A model generated the notes under the pieces. It was not told the DNA's origin and made no database searches. It worked only from the letters and a program-made list of their open reading frames with translations. 64,000 nt of DNA from Bradyrhizobium huanghuaihaiense (GTDB lineage Bacteria; Pseudomonadota; Alphaproteobacteria; Rhizobiales; Xanthobacteraceae). Position numbers and translations under genes: made by a program. Positions within the stretch are counted from its first letter, which is position 1, and each line of letters opens with the position of its first letter. Location of the stretch: contig NZ_VLLA01000002.1 in the NCBI RefSeq assembly GCF_007830635.1, positions 496,001 through 560,000 on the forward strand, given 5' to 3'. This document shows positions 1-11,153 of this stretch, piece after piece.

Positions 1-17
1 GGCTGCCGGTTTTTGCG

Positions 18-56
18 TGTTGGTGCAGGCCCGGCATGCTAGCTTGCATGCCAACA
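18..56. promoter_or_regulatory. Inverted-repeat operator upstream of the LysR gene
   Basis: Two nested dyads lie just upstream of the LysR gene: GGCATGC at 33-39 with GCATGCC at 46-52, and TGTTGG at 18-23 with CCAACA at 51-56. LysR regulators usually bind such dyads in the space between their own gene and a divergent target. The target would be to the left of this window. That it is an operator is inference. Confidence 0.45.
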
Positions 57-78
57 CAGAATCCGAGGGGACAACCGG

Positions 79-972
79 TTGATCGATAAGCTTGAACTGC
101 TGCTGGCGCTGGCGAAGGAGCGGCATTTCGGACGCGCGGCAGAGGCCTGCGGGGTCACGCAGCCGACCATGTCGACCGGGCTGAAGCAGCTCGAGGAGAT
201 CCTCGGCGTGATGCTGGTCCAGCGCGGCTCCCGCTTCCAGGGTTTCACCCCCGAGGGCGAACGGGCGCTGGACTGGGCGCGGCGGATCGTGGGCGATGCC
301 CGCGCCATGCGTGACGAGATCAACGGGCTGAAGCACCAGCTCTCCGGCGAGATACGCATTGCCGCGATCCCGACCGTGCTCGGCATGGTCGCCGCACTGA
401 CGACGCCGTTCCGCGCCCGGCATCCCGAGGTGCGTTTCAGCATCCGCTCGACCACCTCATCGGAGGTGCTCGGGTTGCTCGAAAATCTCGAGGTTGATGC
501 GGGGCTGACCTATATCGAGAACGAGCCGATCGGCAAGGTACGCACCATTCCGCTCTACAATGAAAGCTATCGCCTGCTGACTGCGCCGGACGGAATGTTC
601 GGTGACCGCGAGACGGTGACCTGGAAGGAAGTGGGGCAGGTGCCGCTGTGCCTCTTGACGCCCGACATGCAGAACCGCCGCATCATCGACCGCGCGCTGC
701 GCTCGGTCGGCGCGGAGGCGACGCCGACGCTGACCTCGAACTCGCTCCTGGTGCTGTTCACGCATGTGAAGACGGGACGCTGGGCCAGCGTGATGCCGGC
801 CAAGCTCGCCGAGACGCTCGGCCTGTCCGATACGGTGCGGTCGATCCCGATCGTCGACCCCGAGGTCAATTACAGCATCGGCATGGTGATCCCGCAGCGC
901 GATCCGATGACGCCGCTGATCGCGGCGCTGGTCAATGTGGCGCGGGAAGTCGCGCCGACGCTGCAGCTTTAA
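79..972 (+). CDS. LysR family transcriptional regulator (FdsR/OxyR-like)
   Basis: A full-length LysR regulator of 297 residues. The N-terminal winged helix-turn-helix spans about residues 1-60 (RAAEACGVTQPTMSTGLKQL), followed by a periplasmic-binding-protein-like effector domain from about 90 to 295. I use the TTG start at 79 because GAGGGG lies 8 bases upstream and no better start is in frame. The gene reads away from whatever lies left of the window, the usual divergent arrangement of a LysR gene and its target. From memory, this sequence type sits next to NAD-dependent formate dehydrogenase (fds) operons in Bradyrhizobium. That would suit the oxalate genes further along, since oxalate breakdown yields formate. 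The family is certain; the FdsR role is inference. Confidence 0.9.
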   Translation: MIDKLELLLALAKERHFGRAAEACGVTQPTMSTGLKQLEEILGVMLVQRGSRFQGFTPEGERALDWARRIVGDARAMRDEINGLKHQLSGEIRIAAIPTVLGMVAALTTPFRARHPEVRFSIRSTTSSEVLGLLENLEVDAGLTYIENEPIGKVRTIPLYNESYRLLTAPDGMFGDRETVTWKEVGQVPLCLLTPDMQNRRIIDRALRSVGAEATPTLTSNSLLVLFTHVKTGRWASVMPAKLAETLGLSDTVRSIPIVDPEVNYSIGMVIPQRDPMTPLIAALVNVAREVAPTLQL

Positions 973-999
973 GGGCTAGGGCGCGAGAGCCCGAGCAAG

Positions 1000-1140
1000 C
1001 GCCTCGTCCTTCGAGACGCGCGCGAGAGCGCGCTCTCAGGATGAGGCTCCGTTGTATCGGTCTTCGTTGAAACGGCCGCCCCGTACTCCGCCCTCATCCT
1101 GAGGGCCCGCCGGAGGCGGGCGTCTCGAAGGATGGCCGCA
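1000..1140. repeat. Paired dispersed palindromic element (REP-like)
   Basis: A unit at about 1007-1047 (CGTCCTTCGAGACGC to CTCAGGATGAGG) is repeated in inverted form at about 1093-1134 (CCTCATCCTGAGG to CGTCTCGAAGGATGG). Each unit is itself palindromic. The element fills the gap between the convergent LysR and kinase genes. A shorter relative lies at 59850-59915. Dispersed elements of this look are common in Bradyrhizobium intergenic DNA. Confidence 0.75.
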
Positions 1141-1160
1141 GGCGAGCTTCCCGCCGTGCG

Positions 1161-3488
<2,328 letters not shown>

Positions 3489-3715
3489 GCCTTCGGCCCC
3501 CTGAAAACCCTGCTTGCAACTTGAGTTCGGAGGCAGCCCCACGTCGCTTCCGAATCAGACCGATTTGAATCCAGTTTTGCCGGGCTGTCGAGAGTCAACG
3601 AATCGTTAACGCGAAATTATTCTTATCCAACGCGCAGTTTACGCATCACGCGTCCGCAAACCCACGTGGGCGAAGAGTCCGAAACGAGAACGTGTGACTC
3701 ATCGCGCAATCCGCG
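3489..3715 (-). promoter_or_regulatory. Kinase promoter region with clustered GANTC sites
   Basis: GANTC occurs at 3552-3556, 3567-3571, 3592-3596, 3600-3604, 3675-3679 and 3696-3700, with another inside the coding start at 3445-3449. In Alphaproteobacteria GANTC is methylated by CcrM, and methylated promoters can be bound by GcrA. This density in a GC-rich genome is well above chance. A perfect palindrome CCCACGTGGG lies at 3661-3670. I see no convincing CtrA box. Confidence 0.5.
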
Positions 3716-5089
3716 TCACACGCGCGGCGGCTCGGCGTGACTGATGACGCGCTTCACGCTGGGAAACGCGCGGCGCAACGCGCGCTCGATCGCATCGACC
3801 TGCTCGTGCACCTTGATCACGCTCATCGACGGCGCGGCGCGGCAGTGGAAGTTGACGATCTCGCCGGCGTCGGTGTTGCGGACGCGCACATTATGGATGT
3901 CGTGGATCTCGCCTTCGCCGGCGAACTCGGCCAGCGCGGCGGCGATGGTCTGCACCCTTTCTGGCGCGGCGTCGACGCCGAACGGCAGTTCCGGTTCCAG
4001 CGGCTCGATGTGGACGTCGACCTCGACGTCCTCGCCGAACTCCTCCTTGATGTTGCGCTCCAGCGTATTGGCGATGTCATGGGCCGCGTCGAGCCGCATC
4101 CCGGCATCGACCTCGAGATCGATGCCGACGATCAGCTTGGCTCCGAGGTCGTGCACCGTGACGTGGTGGATGGCGAGGCTCGAATTGCGCGCGATCACCA
4201 TGATGCGGTCGCGGACGGTCTCGTTGTTGCGCGCGACCGGGACCGCGGTGAAGGTGAGGTCGGCATCGCCGAACGCCTTGTCGACGGCGGCCTGTGCCTT
4301 GCGCTTGATCTCCTCGACGCGGTCGATCGGGTAGGTCCGCGGCACCTTTGCGATGGTGTCGATGAAGGTGGTCGCCCCGACCATGCGCACGCGCAGCCGC
4401 TCGACGTCGATCACGCCGGGAACGCTCCTGATCGCGGCCGTGGCCCTCTCCTGGGCGCCCTCCGGCGCGCGGTCGAGCAGCGTCTGCACGGTCGAGCCGG
4501 CCATGCGCAGGCCAAGCAGCGCGATCATCACGGCGACCGCGGCGGCGGCCGCGGCGTCACCCCACCAGAAGCCGAGGGCGGCGAGGATCAGGCCGACGAT
4601 CACGGCGCAGGAGCCCATCACGTCGGAGGCGAAGTGGAGCGCATCCGCGGCGAGCGCCTGGCTTCGGGTCTCCCGCGCGGCGCGGTGCAGGGCGCGGGCG
4701 CGCCAGAGATTGACGGCGATGTCGATCACCAGCACGACGAACGGCACGGCCGAGATGGTCGGCGGCGGCGTCCCCTCGCGCAGCCGGCTATAGGATTCGA
4801 CCAGGATGCCGCCGGCGAGCACGTAGAGCAGGGCGGTGACGCCCAGTGCCGAGATGCTTTCCAGCTTGCCGTGGCCGTAATGGTGCTCTTCATCCGCCGG
4901 CTTGTCGGACACCCGCACCACCGCCCAGGTGATGATGGTCGCGACCAGGTCGATCGAGGAATGCAGGGCCTCGGAGATCAGCGCCAGCGAGCCGATCGCG
5001 ATCCCGACCACGAACTTGGCCGCCGCCATGCCGCCGCTGGCGAAGATCGAGATGGCCGCGACCGAGGTTTTATTGTGCTGGGAGTTCAT
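3716..5089 (-). CDS. Cation diffusion facilitator family transporter
   Basis: A CDF metal/proton antiporter of 457 residues, expected to export divalent metals such as zinc, iron or manganese across the inner membrane. The first half has the usual six membrane segments. Metal-site motifs HSSID (near residue 43) and ADALHFASD are both present, as is the HHYGHGK loop that follows TM2. The C-terminal cytoplasmic part is about 240 residues, roughly twice the usual length. It looks like more than one dimerisation (ZT_dimer-like) domain, ending with a second alpha/beta region (LAEFAGEGEIHDIHNVRVR). The gene is monocistronic. Its substrate cannot be read from the sequence. Confidence 0.92.
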   Translation of the reverse strand: MNSQHNKTSVAAISIFASGGMAAAKFVVGIAIGSLALISEALHSSIDLVATIITWAVVRVSDKPADEEHHYGHGKLESISALGVTALLYVLAGGILVESYSRLREGTPPPTISAVPFVVLVIDIAVNLWRARALHRAARETRSQALAADALHFASDVMGSCAVIVGLILAALGFWWGDAAAAAAVAVMIALLGLRMAGSTVQTLLDRAPEGAQERATAAIRSVPGVIDVERLRVRMVGATTFIDTIAKVPRTYPIDRVEEIKRKAQAAVDKAFGDADLTFTAVPVARNNETVRDRIMVIARNSSLAIHHVTVHDLGAKLIVGIDLEVDAGMRLDAAHDIANTLERNIKEEFGEDVEVDVHIEPLEPELPFGVDAAPERVQTIAAALAEFAGEGEIHDIHNVRVRNTDAGEIVNFHCRAAPSMSVIKVHEQVDAIERALRRAFPSVKRVISHAEPPRV

Positions 5090-5212
5090 GGCGGGGATTT
5101 AGCAGCCTGAGGCTGAACATCAAGCGGCCATCCACAGCTGTAGTCGCAAGTGAGTTGCAGGAGCGAAGCCATTGCGAATGCTTCTGAATTGAATGGTGGC
5201 TTATGCCACTAG

Positions 5213-5345
5213 CTCAGTCTCGTAGGGTGGGCAAAGGCGCAAAGCGCCGTGCCCACGTTCTTCCGCGATCACTGACGGATGGTGGGCACGCTTCCGCCTT
5301 CGCTCTTCGAGCTACGGCGGACGAGCCGCTTTGCCCAGCCTACGG
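5213..5345. repeat. Dispersed inverted repeat, GTAGGGTGGGC family
   Basis: The copy GTAGGGTGGGCAAAGGCGC...GTGCCCAC at about 5222-5256 faces a longer copy starting GTGGGCACGCTTCCGCC and ending TTTGCCCAGCCTACGG (about 5281-5343). A single copy of the same family lies at 22522-22554. The element makes up most of the 283-base gap between the CDF gene and the oxidoreductase gene, in which I see no gene. Confidence 0.7.
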
Positions 5346-5372
5346 GACCGTCGCTTTGGCCGAGTCTGACCC

Positions 5373-6341
5373 TCAAAGCGTCACCACGATCTTCCCTAGA
5401 TGCTTGTTCGCCTCCATGTGCTCGAACGCCTGGTCGATCTGGTCGAACGCATAGACCTTGTCGATCGGCAGCTGCAGCTTGCGCGACTCCACCGCGCCCC
5501 AGATGTCCTTGCGGACCTCCTCAAAAATCGCGCGGACCTCCTCGATGGTGCGGGTGCGGAAGGTGACGCCGATATAGCTGATGCGGCGGGCCGCATGCAG
5601 GTCGAAGTTGAAATCTGCGTGGGTGCCGCCGAGCCGGCCGACATTGACGATGCGGCCCAAAACCTTGGTCGCGGCGAGGTTCTGGTTTGCGACCTTGCCG
5701 GAGACCTGGTCGACGATGAGGTCGACGCCTTCGCCGTCCGTCGCCTTCAGCACCTCGTCGACCCATTTGGGGTCGGAGGAGTCGACCGCGAGGTCGGCGC
5801 CGTATTCCTTCAGCCGGCCGCGGCGGTAGGCATCGGTCGACGAGCCGATCACGAGCCTGGCGCCCTTGAGTTTTGCGATCTGCATCGCCATCAGGCCGAC
5901 GCCGGAGCTGGCCCCCTGGATCAGCACGGCTTGCCCCGGCTGCACCCCGCCGACGGTGACCACGGCGTTGTGCATAGTCGCCAGCGCGACGGGGAGGGTG
6001 GCGGCCTCCTCGAAATTCATGTTCGAGGGCGCGCGGAACAGCCGGCCGTGATCGGCCAGCGTGTATTCAGCAAACGCCGCGCCGCCGGATCCCATGACGC
6101 GGTCGCCGACTTTGACGCCCTTCGCATCGGGCCCGAGCTCGGCGACTTCGCCGGCCCATTCCATTCCGAGCACGGTGCCGACGCCGCCGGCCGCGCCATG
6201 GGCGTGACCCTTGCGCATGCCGGTGTCGGCGCGGTTCAGCCCGCAGGCGCGGACCTTTACCAGCACCTGCGTGCCTTTCGGCTTTGGTTGAGCGACGTCG
6301 GAAATCCGAGCGCCTTCAGGGCCGTAGACGTAAGCCTTCAT
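5373..6341 (-). CDS. Zinc-independent quinone oxidoreductase family protein
   Basis: A 322-residue medium-chain dehydrogenase/reductase of the QOR (quinone oxidoreductase/crystallin) type. It should reduce quinones or enones with NAD(P)H in the cytoplasm. The N-terminal GroES-like domain (KVRACGLNRADTGMRKG) lacks the structural zinc cysteines. The Rossmann domain carries the nucleotide-binding motif GASSGVGLMAMQIAK around residue 143. The C-terminal region IDKVYAFDQIDQAFEHMEA is typical of the family. It lies 25 bases downstream of the nitronate monooxygenase gene on the same strand, so the two probably form one operon. The substrate is unknown. Confidence 0.88.
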   Translation of the reverse strand: MKAYVYGPEGARISDVAQPKPKGTQVLVKVRACGLNRADTGMRKGHAHGAAGGVGTVLGMEWAGEVAELGPDAKGVKVGDRVMGSGGAAFAEYTLADHGRLFRAPSNMNFEEAATLPVALATMHNAVVTVGGVQPGQAVLIQGASSGVGLMAMQIAKLKGARLVIGSSTDAYRRGRLKEYGADLAVDSSDPKWVDEVLKATDGEGVDLIVDQVSGKVANQNLAATKVLGRIVNVGRLGGTHADFNFDLHAARRISYIGVTFRTRTIEEVRAIFEEVRKDIWGAVESRKLQLPIDKVYAFDQIDQAFEHMEANKHLGKIVVTL

Positions 6342-6366
6342 GAATTACTCTCGCTTCTTGCAGTGA

Positions 6367-7395
<1,029 letters not shown>

Positions 7396-7504
7396 TTATC
7401 GTTTGATGGCGGCAGGATGCCGCCGGGGGTGGGAAATGTCTATTGCAGGGGTGTGCGGTGGAGGCGGGGTGTCATGCGGGGAGTGAGAGGGATTCCGCCG
7501 GGCG

Positions 7505-7672
7505 GATAATTTGGATGGTCTCGTGTCCCGGACGCGCTGCAACGCCTCTTGGCGTTGCGGCGCAGAGCCGGGACCCACATTCCGCGAATGCTTTGAGAGA
7601 TGGGCCCCGGCTCTGCAGCGCATCGTCGAAGGGGACGCTGCGCTGCGTCCGGGGCACGGACAACTGAGGCTG
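7505..7672. repeat. Dispersed palindromic repeat, TCCCGGACGC family
   Basis: TCTCGTGTCCCGGACGCGC at about 7518-7536 is matched in inverted form by GCGCTGCGTCCGGGGCACG at about 7640-7660. CAGAGCCGGGACCC is matched by GGGCCCCGGCTCTG between them. The element fills the 313-base gap between 7363 and 7675, where no gene is visible. Confidence 0.6.
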
Positions 7673-7675
7673 CCG

Positions 7676-8326
7676 CTACTCCGCCGACAGCCGCACCATC
7701 TGCCGGCCGCCGTTCATTTCCTTGAGGCGGTTGACGAACTTTTCCGGACGCTGCCAGCGATTGGGGACCTCTAGGCCCATGAACTCGGCGATATCGCCGA
7801 TGAAGCCGGTGCAGTTGGCGGTCTCGGCGTTCCATACCGGCGAGTTCGCCTGCAATTTCTTGATGTAGGCGAACACGCGCTTGGCGTCGGCCTCGTTCAG
7901 GTAGACCCGATAGTTCGCGGTCAGATATTCCGGATCGAGGTCGCCGTAGCTCGCGCCGGTTTCGGACGGCACAAAGGTGATGTGACCGAGCACGTAAGCG
8001 AGCGTGTCGCCGGCCGGCGTCAGGCCCGCGACCTCGACCGCCTTCTCGCTGGTCTTGCCGTACCAGACGAAGGCATGGCCCCAGCTCGCCGCCGTCCTGG
8101 CGCGGAAGTCGACGTAGTAGGGGCCTTTCTCCGCGCGCGCGACGGGGCGCCGCGTCGCTTGCGGTTGAGGCCGCGATGCGGTCTCGGACGTGGCAAGCGC
8201 GTTGGCATCGGCAACGCGCTTGTTCGCTTCGTGGGCCGAGGCCGTGGGCGTCGTGCACGCGATCATGGCGGCGAGGGCGAGCCCCGCGAGGATGCAGGAT
8301 CCCGATCGATCAGCTCTGTTCGTCAC
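7676..8326 (-). CDS. Exported protein, possible lipoprotein, unknown function
   Basis: A protein of 216 residues starting at the GTG 8326, which has GAGGGGG 7 bases upstream; longer open frame further upstream has shadow-like composition. The N-terminus is a signal sequence (ILAGLALAAMIACTTPT) that may be a lipobox (MIAC) or a plain signal peptide cleaved after ASA. The mature part has SWGHAFVWYG early and NCTGFIGDIAEFMGL late. A conserved His followed much later by an Asn-Cys-Thr could be the catalytic layout of a circularly permuted NlpC/P60-type fold, but that is a guess. The small PIGK protein gene lies just downstream in position. Confidence 0.7.
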   Translation of the reverse strand: MTNRADRSGSCILAGLALAAMIACTTPTASAHEANKRVADANALATSETASRPQPQATRRPVARAEKGPYYVDFRARTAASWGHAFVWYGKTSEKAVEVAGLTPAGDTLAYVLGHITFVPSETGASYGDLDPEYLTANYRVYLNEADAKRVFAYIKKLQANSPVWNAETANCTGFIGDIAEFMGLEVPNRWQRPEKFVNRLKEMNGGRQMVRLSAE

Positions 8327-8370
8327 GCTATGCCCCCTCGACTGTCGGCCGCTTACGCAGAGTCTGCGCG

Positions 8371-8568
8371 TCAGTAGCGCGCCGCGACCGGGCCGGGCGC
8401 CTTGCCGATCGGGGCCTTGCCAACCGGGCTCTTTCCAATCGGCATCTTTCCGATCGGGGCCTGCTCCGCCGGATAGACCGGCACGGGCTGGCGGCGCGGC
8501 AAATCGGCAGCGTTCGCAGCCGTCACCAGAGCAAGCGTGGCACCCAGAACAAATACAATCTTCTTCAC
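8371..8568 (-). CDS. Small exported protein with PIGK repeats
   Basis: A protein of 65 residues. The GTG at 8568 is the probable start, since AGGGGG then lies 7 bases upstream and the protein begins MKKIVFVLGATLALVTAANA, a textbook signal peptide cleaved before ADLPRR. An ATG two codons upstream (8574) is too close to that ribosome site. The mature 45 residues are low in complexity. A five-residue repeat appears as APIGK, MPIGK, SPVGK and APIGK with a final AP. Its function is unknown. The regular lysines suggest a periplasmic peptide binding something anionic, but nothing proves it. Confidence 0.7.
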   Translation of the reverse strand: MKKIVFVLGATLALVTAANAADLPRRQPVPVYPAEQAPIGKMPIGKSPVGKAPIGKAPGPVAARY

Positions 8569-8739
8569 AGTCATACCCCCTAGAAGGTTTGGTCCAAACA
8601 CGGCCAGGCCGTGCCCCCAGACACGCCTCACAGAAGGGCGGCCGAATGCGTCCAAGTTGCGGCGCGCACGGGACATGTTGGCGGCATTGATCGGGCGTAC
8701 GCAGATGTGATGTGTCTGGATGTTTCGGGGCCGGCTGGC

Positions 8740-8830
8740 GGTGTCGTAGCCCGGATGAGCGCAGCGATATCCGGGGTGCTTGTGGCCGCATGCGTCCCGG
8801 ATGTCGCTATCGCCCATCCGGGGACGTCCC
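8740..8830. repeat. Dispersed repeat, GTAGCCCGGATG family
   Basis: CGTAGCCCGGATGAGCGCAGCGATATCCGGG at about 8747-8777 is followed by a degenerate inverted copy (GGATGTCGCTATCGCCCATCCGGGGACG) ending near 8826. Relatives occur at about 10677-10717 and 11019-11140. The rest of the 277-base gap from 8569 to 8845 shows no gene. Confidence 0.55.
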
Positions 8831-8845
8831 TGCAGCAGCCGCGCT

Positions 8846-10252
8846 TCACCCGATCCGGTTCAAACTATTCCTGATCGTCGCGAAGATGCCGCCGATGTCC
8901 TTGCGTGGGGCATCGAGCGCATTGAAATTGTCGAAGACGCGGGCGAGGCGGTCTTCGACCTCGCGCTTGCTTTTCGTCAGCGCGTCGACGCGCGAGTCGA
9001 GTGTGACGCCCGCGTTCGCCTCGATCTCGCCGACGGTCTTGGCGAGGAGGTCGCGCGTGGTGCTGACCTCCGCGATCATCGCCTCGATGCCGAATACCGG
9101 AGCCTTCAGCGGGACGAGGTCGGCCTGCGACTTCGACAGCTCTGTCTTGAAGGCGTTCAGCGTCGCCAGCGTCTCCTGCAACGCGCCGAGGCGCTGGCGC
9201 GACTGGAGGACGAAATCGTTCAGCGCATTCTGGCGCTCAATGAGACTCTTGCCGTCGCCATCGGTCTCGACCTCCGCGATCGCGCGTTCGAGCTGCCCCC
9301 GGCGCTGGCCGAGCTCCTCGAAGTCGAGGCGGATGCTTTTCAGGATGTTGAAGCTGTCGTCGATGCGCACGAGGCGCTGCTCGATCTCGATCTTGTTCTT
9401 CGACAGCGTCTCGACGCGGCTGCCGAGCGGCGCCTCGCCGCCGGTCTCGAGCTCGTCGATGCTTTTTTCCAGGCGGTCATGGCTGAGGCTGAGCTCGCCG
9501 ATCAGGGCGTTGATGCCGGCGTCTGTCGAGCGCAGCGGCGCCAGCTCGGCATGGGACTTCGCCAGATCCTCCTTGTACTGGTTGAGGGTCGCGAACGTGT
9601 CCTGGACCGCGCTCACCCGTGTCAGCAGCGCCGACACGTCGCGCGCGATGTCCTTCAGGCGGTCGGCGAGGTTGTTCTTGCGGTCGTCGGTCTCGAGGTC
9701 GTGCAGGGAGCGTTCGAGCTGGTTCTGGCGGTCGCGAATCTCGGTGAAGACGGGTTCGACCGCGCGGCGCTGGTCGGCGACCTTGCCGACCATCTCGCGC
9801 AGCGCCTGCTGGCGGCGGCGGATCTCGGCGAGCTGGTCGTGCATGTCGGTGGCTTCGTTGCGGCCCTGCTGCAGCAGCGCGCGCTGCTCGGTCTCGCCGA
9901 GCTTGTCGTGAAGGGCGGAGACGGCCTCCCGTGGATCGCTCTCGATCAGGTGCTGGACGGTGGCGTCGAGGTGGTTTTGCAGGGCGTGGGCGACGACGAC
10001 GTCTTCCCGGGTCTTCTTCAGTCGGTCGCGCAGCGTGTCGAGGCGCCGGTCCTGGCGCGAGAGCCGCCAGGCGGTTGCGCCGATCAGCGTCAGGCCTGCG
10101 GCCAGGATCGTGCCGGACGCGATGCGCTGCGGCACGGACAGGGCCGCGAACCACGCCGATAGGTGACCGACGTCGTAACCGAACGCCTGCTGGGCGAGGA
10201 TCGCGATGACGGCGAGCAGGGCAAACCAGGCAACCAGGAAAAACAGCCACAT
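8846..10252 (-). CDS. Membrane-anchored coiled-coil protein, unknown function
   Basis: A protein of 468 residues. The ATG at 10252 follows GAGGA by 7 bases and opens straight into a membrane segment (WLFFLVAWFALLAVIAILA, residues 2-20). A second membrane segment lies near residues 40-62. The remaining 400 residues are charged and heptad-rich, predicted long coiled coil with no catalytic motif. An internal duplication is visible: a segment starting TLNQYKEDLAKSHAELAPL is repeated about 110 residues later as TLNAFKTELSKSQADLVPL, and each copy continues with SRVETLSKNKIEIEQRL or SRVDALTKSKREVEDRL. A structural or envelope-spanning role is possible. The family is not one I can name. Confidence 0.75.
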   Translation of the reverse strand: MWLFFLVAWFALLAVIAILAQQAFGYDVGHLSAWFAALSVPQRIASGTILAAGLTLIGATAWRLSRQDRRLDTLRDRLKKTREDVVVAHALQNHLDATVQHLIESDPREAVSALHDKLGETEQRALLQQGRNEATDMHDQLAEIRRRQQALREMVGKVADQRRAVEPVFTEIRDRQNQLERSLHDLETDDRKNNLADRLKDIARDVSALLTRVSAVQDTFATLNQYKEDLAKSHAELAPLRSTDAGINALIGELSLSHDRLEKSIDELETGGEAPLGSRVETLSKNKIEIEQRLVRIDDSFNILKSIRLDFEELGQRRGQLERAIAEVETDGDGKSLIERQNALNDFVLQSRQRLGALQETLATLNAFKTELSKSQADLVPLKAPVFGIEAMIAEVSTTRDLLAKTVGEIEANAGVTLDSRVDALTKSKREVEDRLARVFDNFNALDAPRKDIGGIFATIRNSLNRIG

Positions 10253-10429
10253 CGTGAATTCCTCACGCCGGCACACAATTTCGCCATGATTGCTATTGGA
10301 GAGCGGAACCGAGATCAAGGGCGAGCGGGTTGCCGGATGCGCGTGGCGGCGCGAAATCCACGACTGGTTGCGTCAGCCGATCGGTGGAGCGGCGTAGAGA
10401 GGTGCCGGATTTTCCCGATTGGTTGGGGC

Positions 10430-10722
10430 CGTGGCTGCCAACATACTCCGCCGTCATTCCGGGGCGGCGCGCAGCGCCGAGCCCGGAATCCATAACCACG
10501 GGCGGTTGTATTGAAGCGAGGTCGGCGTGGCGCGCAACGTCTCACCCAATCGCCGTCGTGGTTATGGATTCTCAGGTGCGCAATTGCGCACCGTAGCTCG
10601 CGACTTCGTCGCGCCCCGGAATGACGGAGAGAGGATCGTAGACCGCATGTAGGCGGCGACATGCGGGACCACGTCAAGGTCTGTCCCGGATATCGCTCCG
10701 CTCATCCGGGCTACGGCGTCGT
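10430..10722. repeat. Dispersed inverted repeats, CCGGAATGACGG and GCCCGGATGAG families
   Basis: CCGTCATTCCGGGGCGGCGC at about 10452 is matched by GCGCCCCGGAATGACGG ending near 10626, and CCATAACCAC near 10490 by GTGGTTATGG at 10557-10566. A second family (CGGATATCGCTCCGCTCATCCGGGCTACGG) follows at about 10687-10716. The 478-base gap between 10253 and 10730 consists largely of these elements, and I find no credible gene in it. Confidence 0.65.
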
Positions 10723-10730
10723 GCTCGCTC

Positions 10731-10847
10731 TCATTTCCCGAGGAAGTTCGAGCGCATCTTGTCGGCGAACCAGACCACGAAGATCGCAGCGAACGAGAGA
10801 GCAAAGTATATAGCCGTCCACAAGAGTGCATTGCTTGCGTTCGTCAT
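10731..10847 (-). CDS. 38-residue single-pass membrane protein
   Basis: A complete short gene: ATG at 10847, stop TGA at 10731-10733, 38 residues beginning MTNASNALLWTAIYF. The ribosome site AGGGAGGA lies 6 bases upstream, one of the best in the window. The core (ALLWTAIYFALSFAAIFVVW) is one hydrophobic helix followed by the positive tail FADKMRSNFLGK. The topology rule puts the C-terminus in the cytoplasm. Its function is unknown. The strong ribosome site and coherent membrane-peptide layout argue that it is translated. Confidence 0.62.
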   Translation of the reverse strand: MTNASNALLWTAIYFALSFAAIFVVWFADKMRSNFLGK

Positions 10848-11011
10848 GGCGTCCTCCCTTGCATCAGACATCGATCTGTTGCCGGGAAGGATAATGGCGG
10901 CCGCGACGGCGCGATTTGCGCTGGATCAATTTTGCCGCGCTGCGGCGAACATGGCCGGCGAGCATTCCGAGGTCACGATGGAGTTGCGCCGGGGAATGAT
11001 GGTCGGGCCGT

Positions 11012-11150
11012 AGCCTGTAGCCCGGATGGAGCAAAGCGCAATCCGGGTCGGTCCATCGTCATGCGAAGGTCCCGGATTACGCGGAGCCTGTCATCGGGCG
11101 GCGCTTGGCGCCGACCCGTTGGCTCCATCCGGGCTACGGCACTGCGTCCG
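11012..11150. repeat. Dispersed inverted repeat, GTAGCCCGGATGG family
   Basis: GTAGCCCGGATGGAGC at about 11019-11034 is matched by GGCTCCATCCGGGCTACGG at about 11122-11140 in inverted orientation. It occupies the right part of the 306-base gap from 10848 to 11153. The left part shows no gene or clear regulatory motif. Confidence 0.65.
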
Positions 11151-11153
11151 CCG

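Noticed and set aside
5192..5208. TGGTGGCTTATGCCACT as an eighth copy of the 17-bp operator
   Set aside because: The left half is TGGTGG and the half-site spacing is wrong; it is a GTGGC-TTAT-GCCAC palindrome next to a dispersed repeat and not at a promoter of the regulon.
7440..8258. A 272-residue minus-strand frame across the repeat and the exported protein gene
   Set aside because: It runs through a dispersed palindrome and has an arginine/alanine-rich shadow composition. The 7676-8326 frame has the signal sequence and ribosome site.
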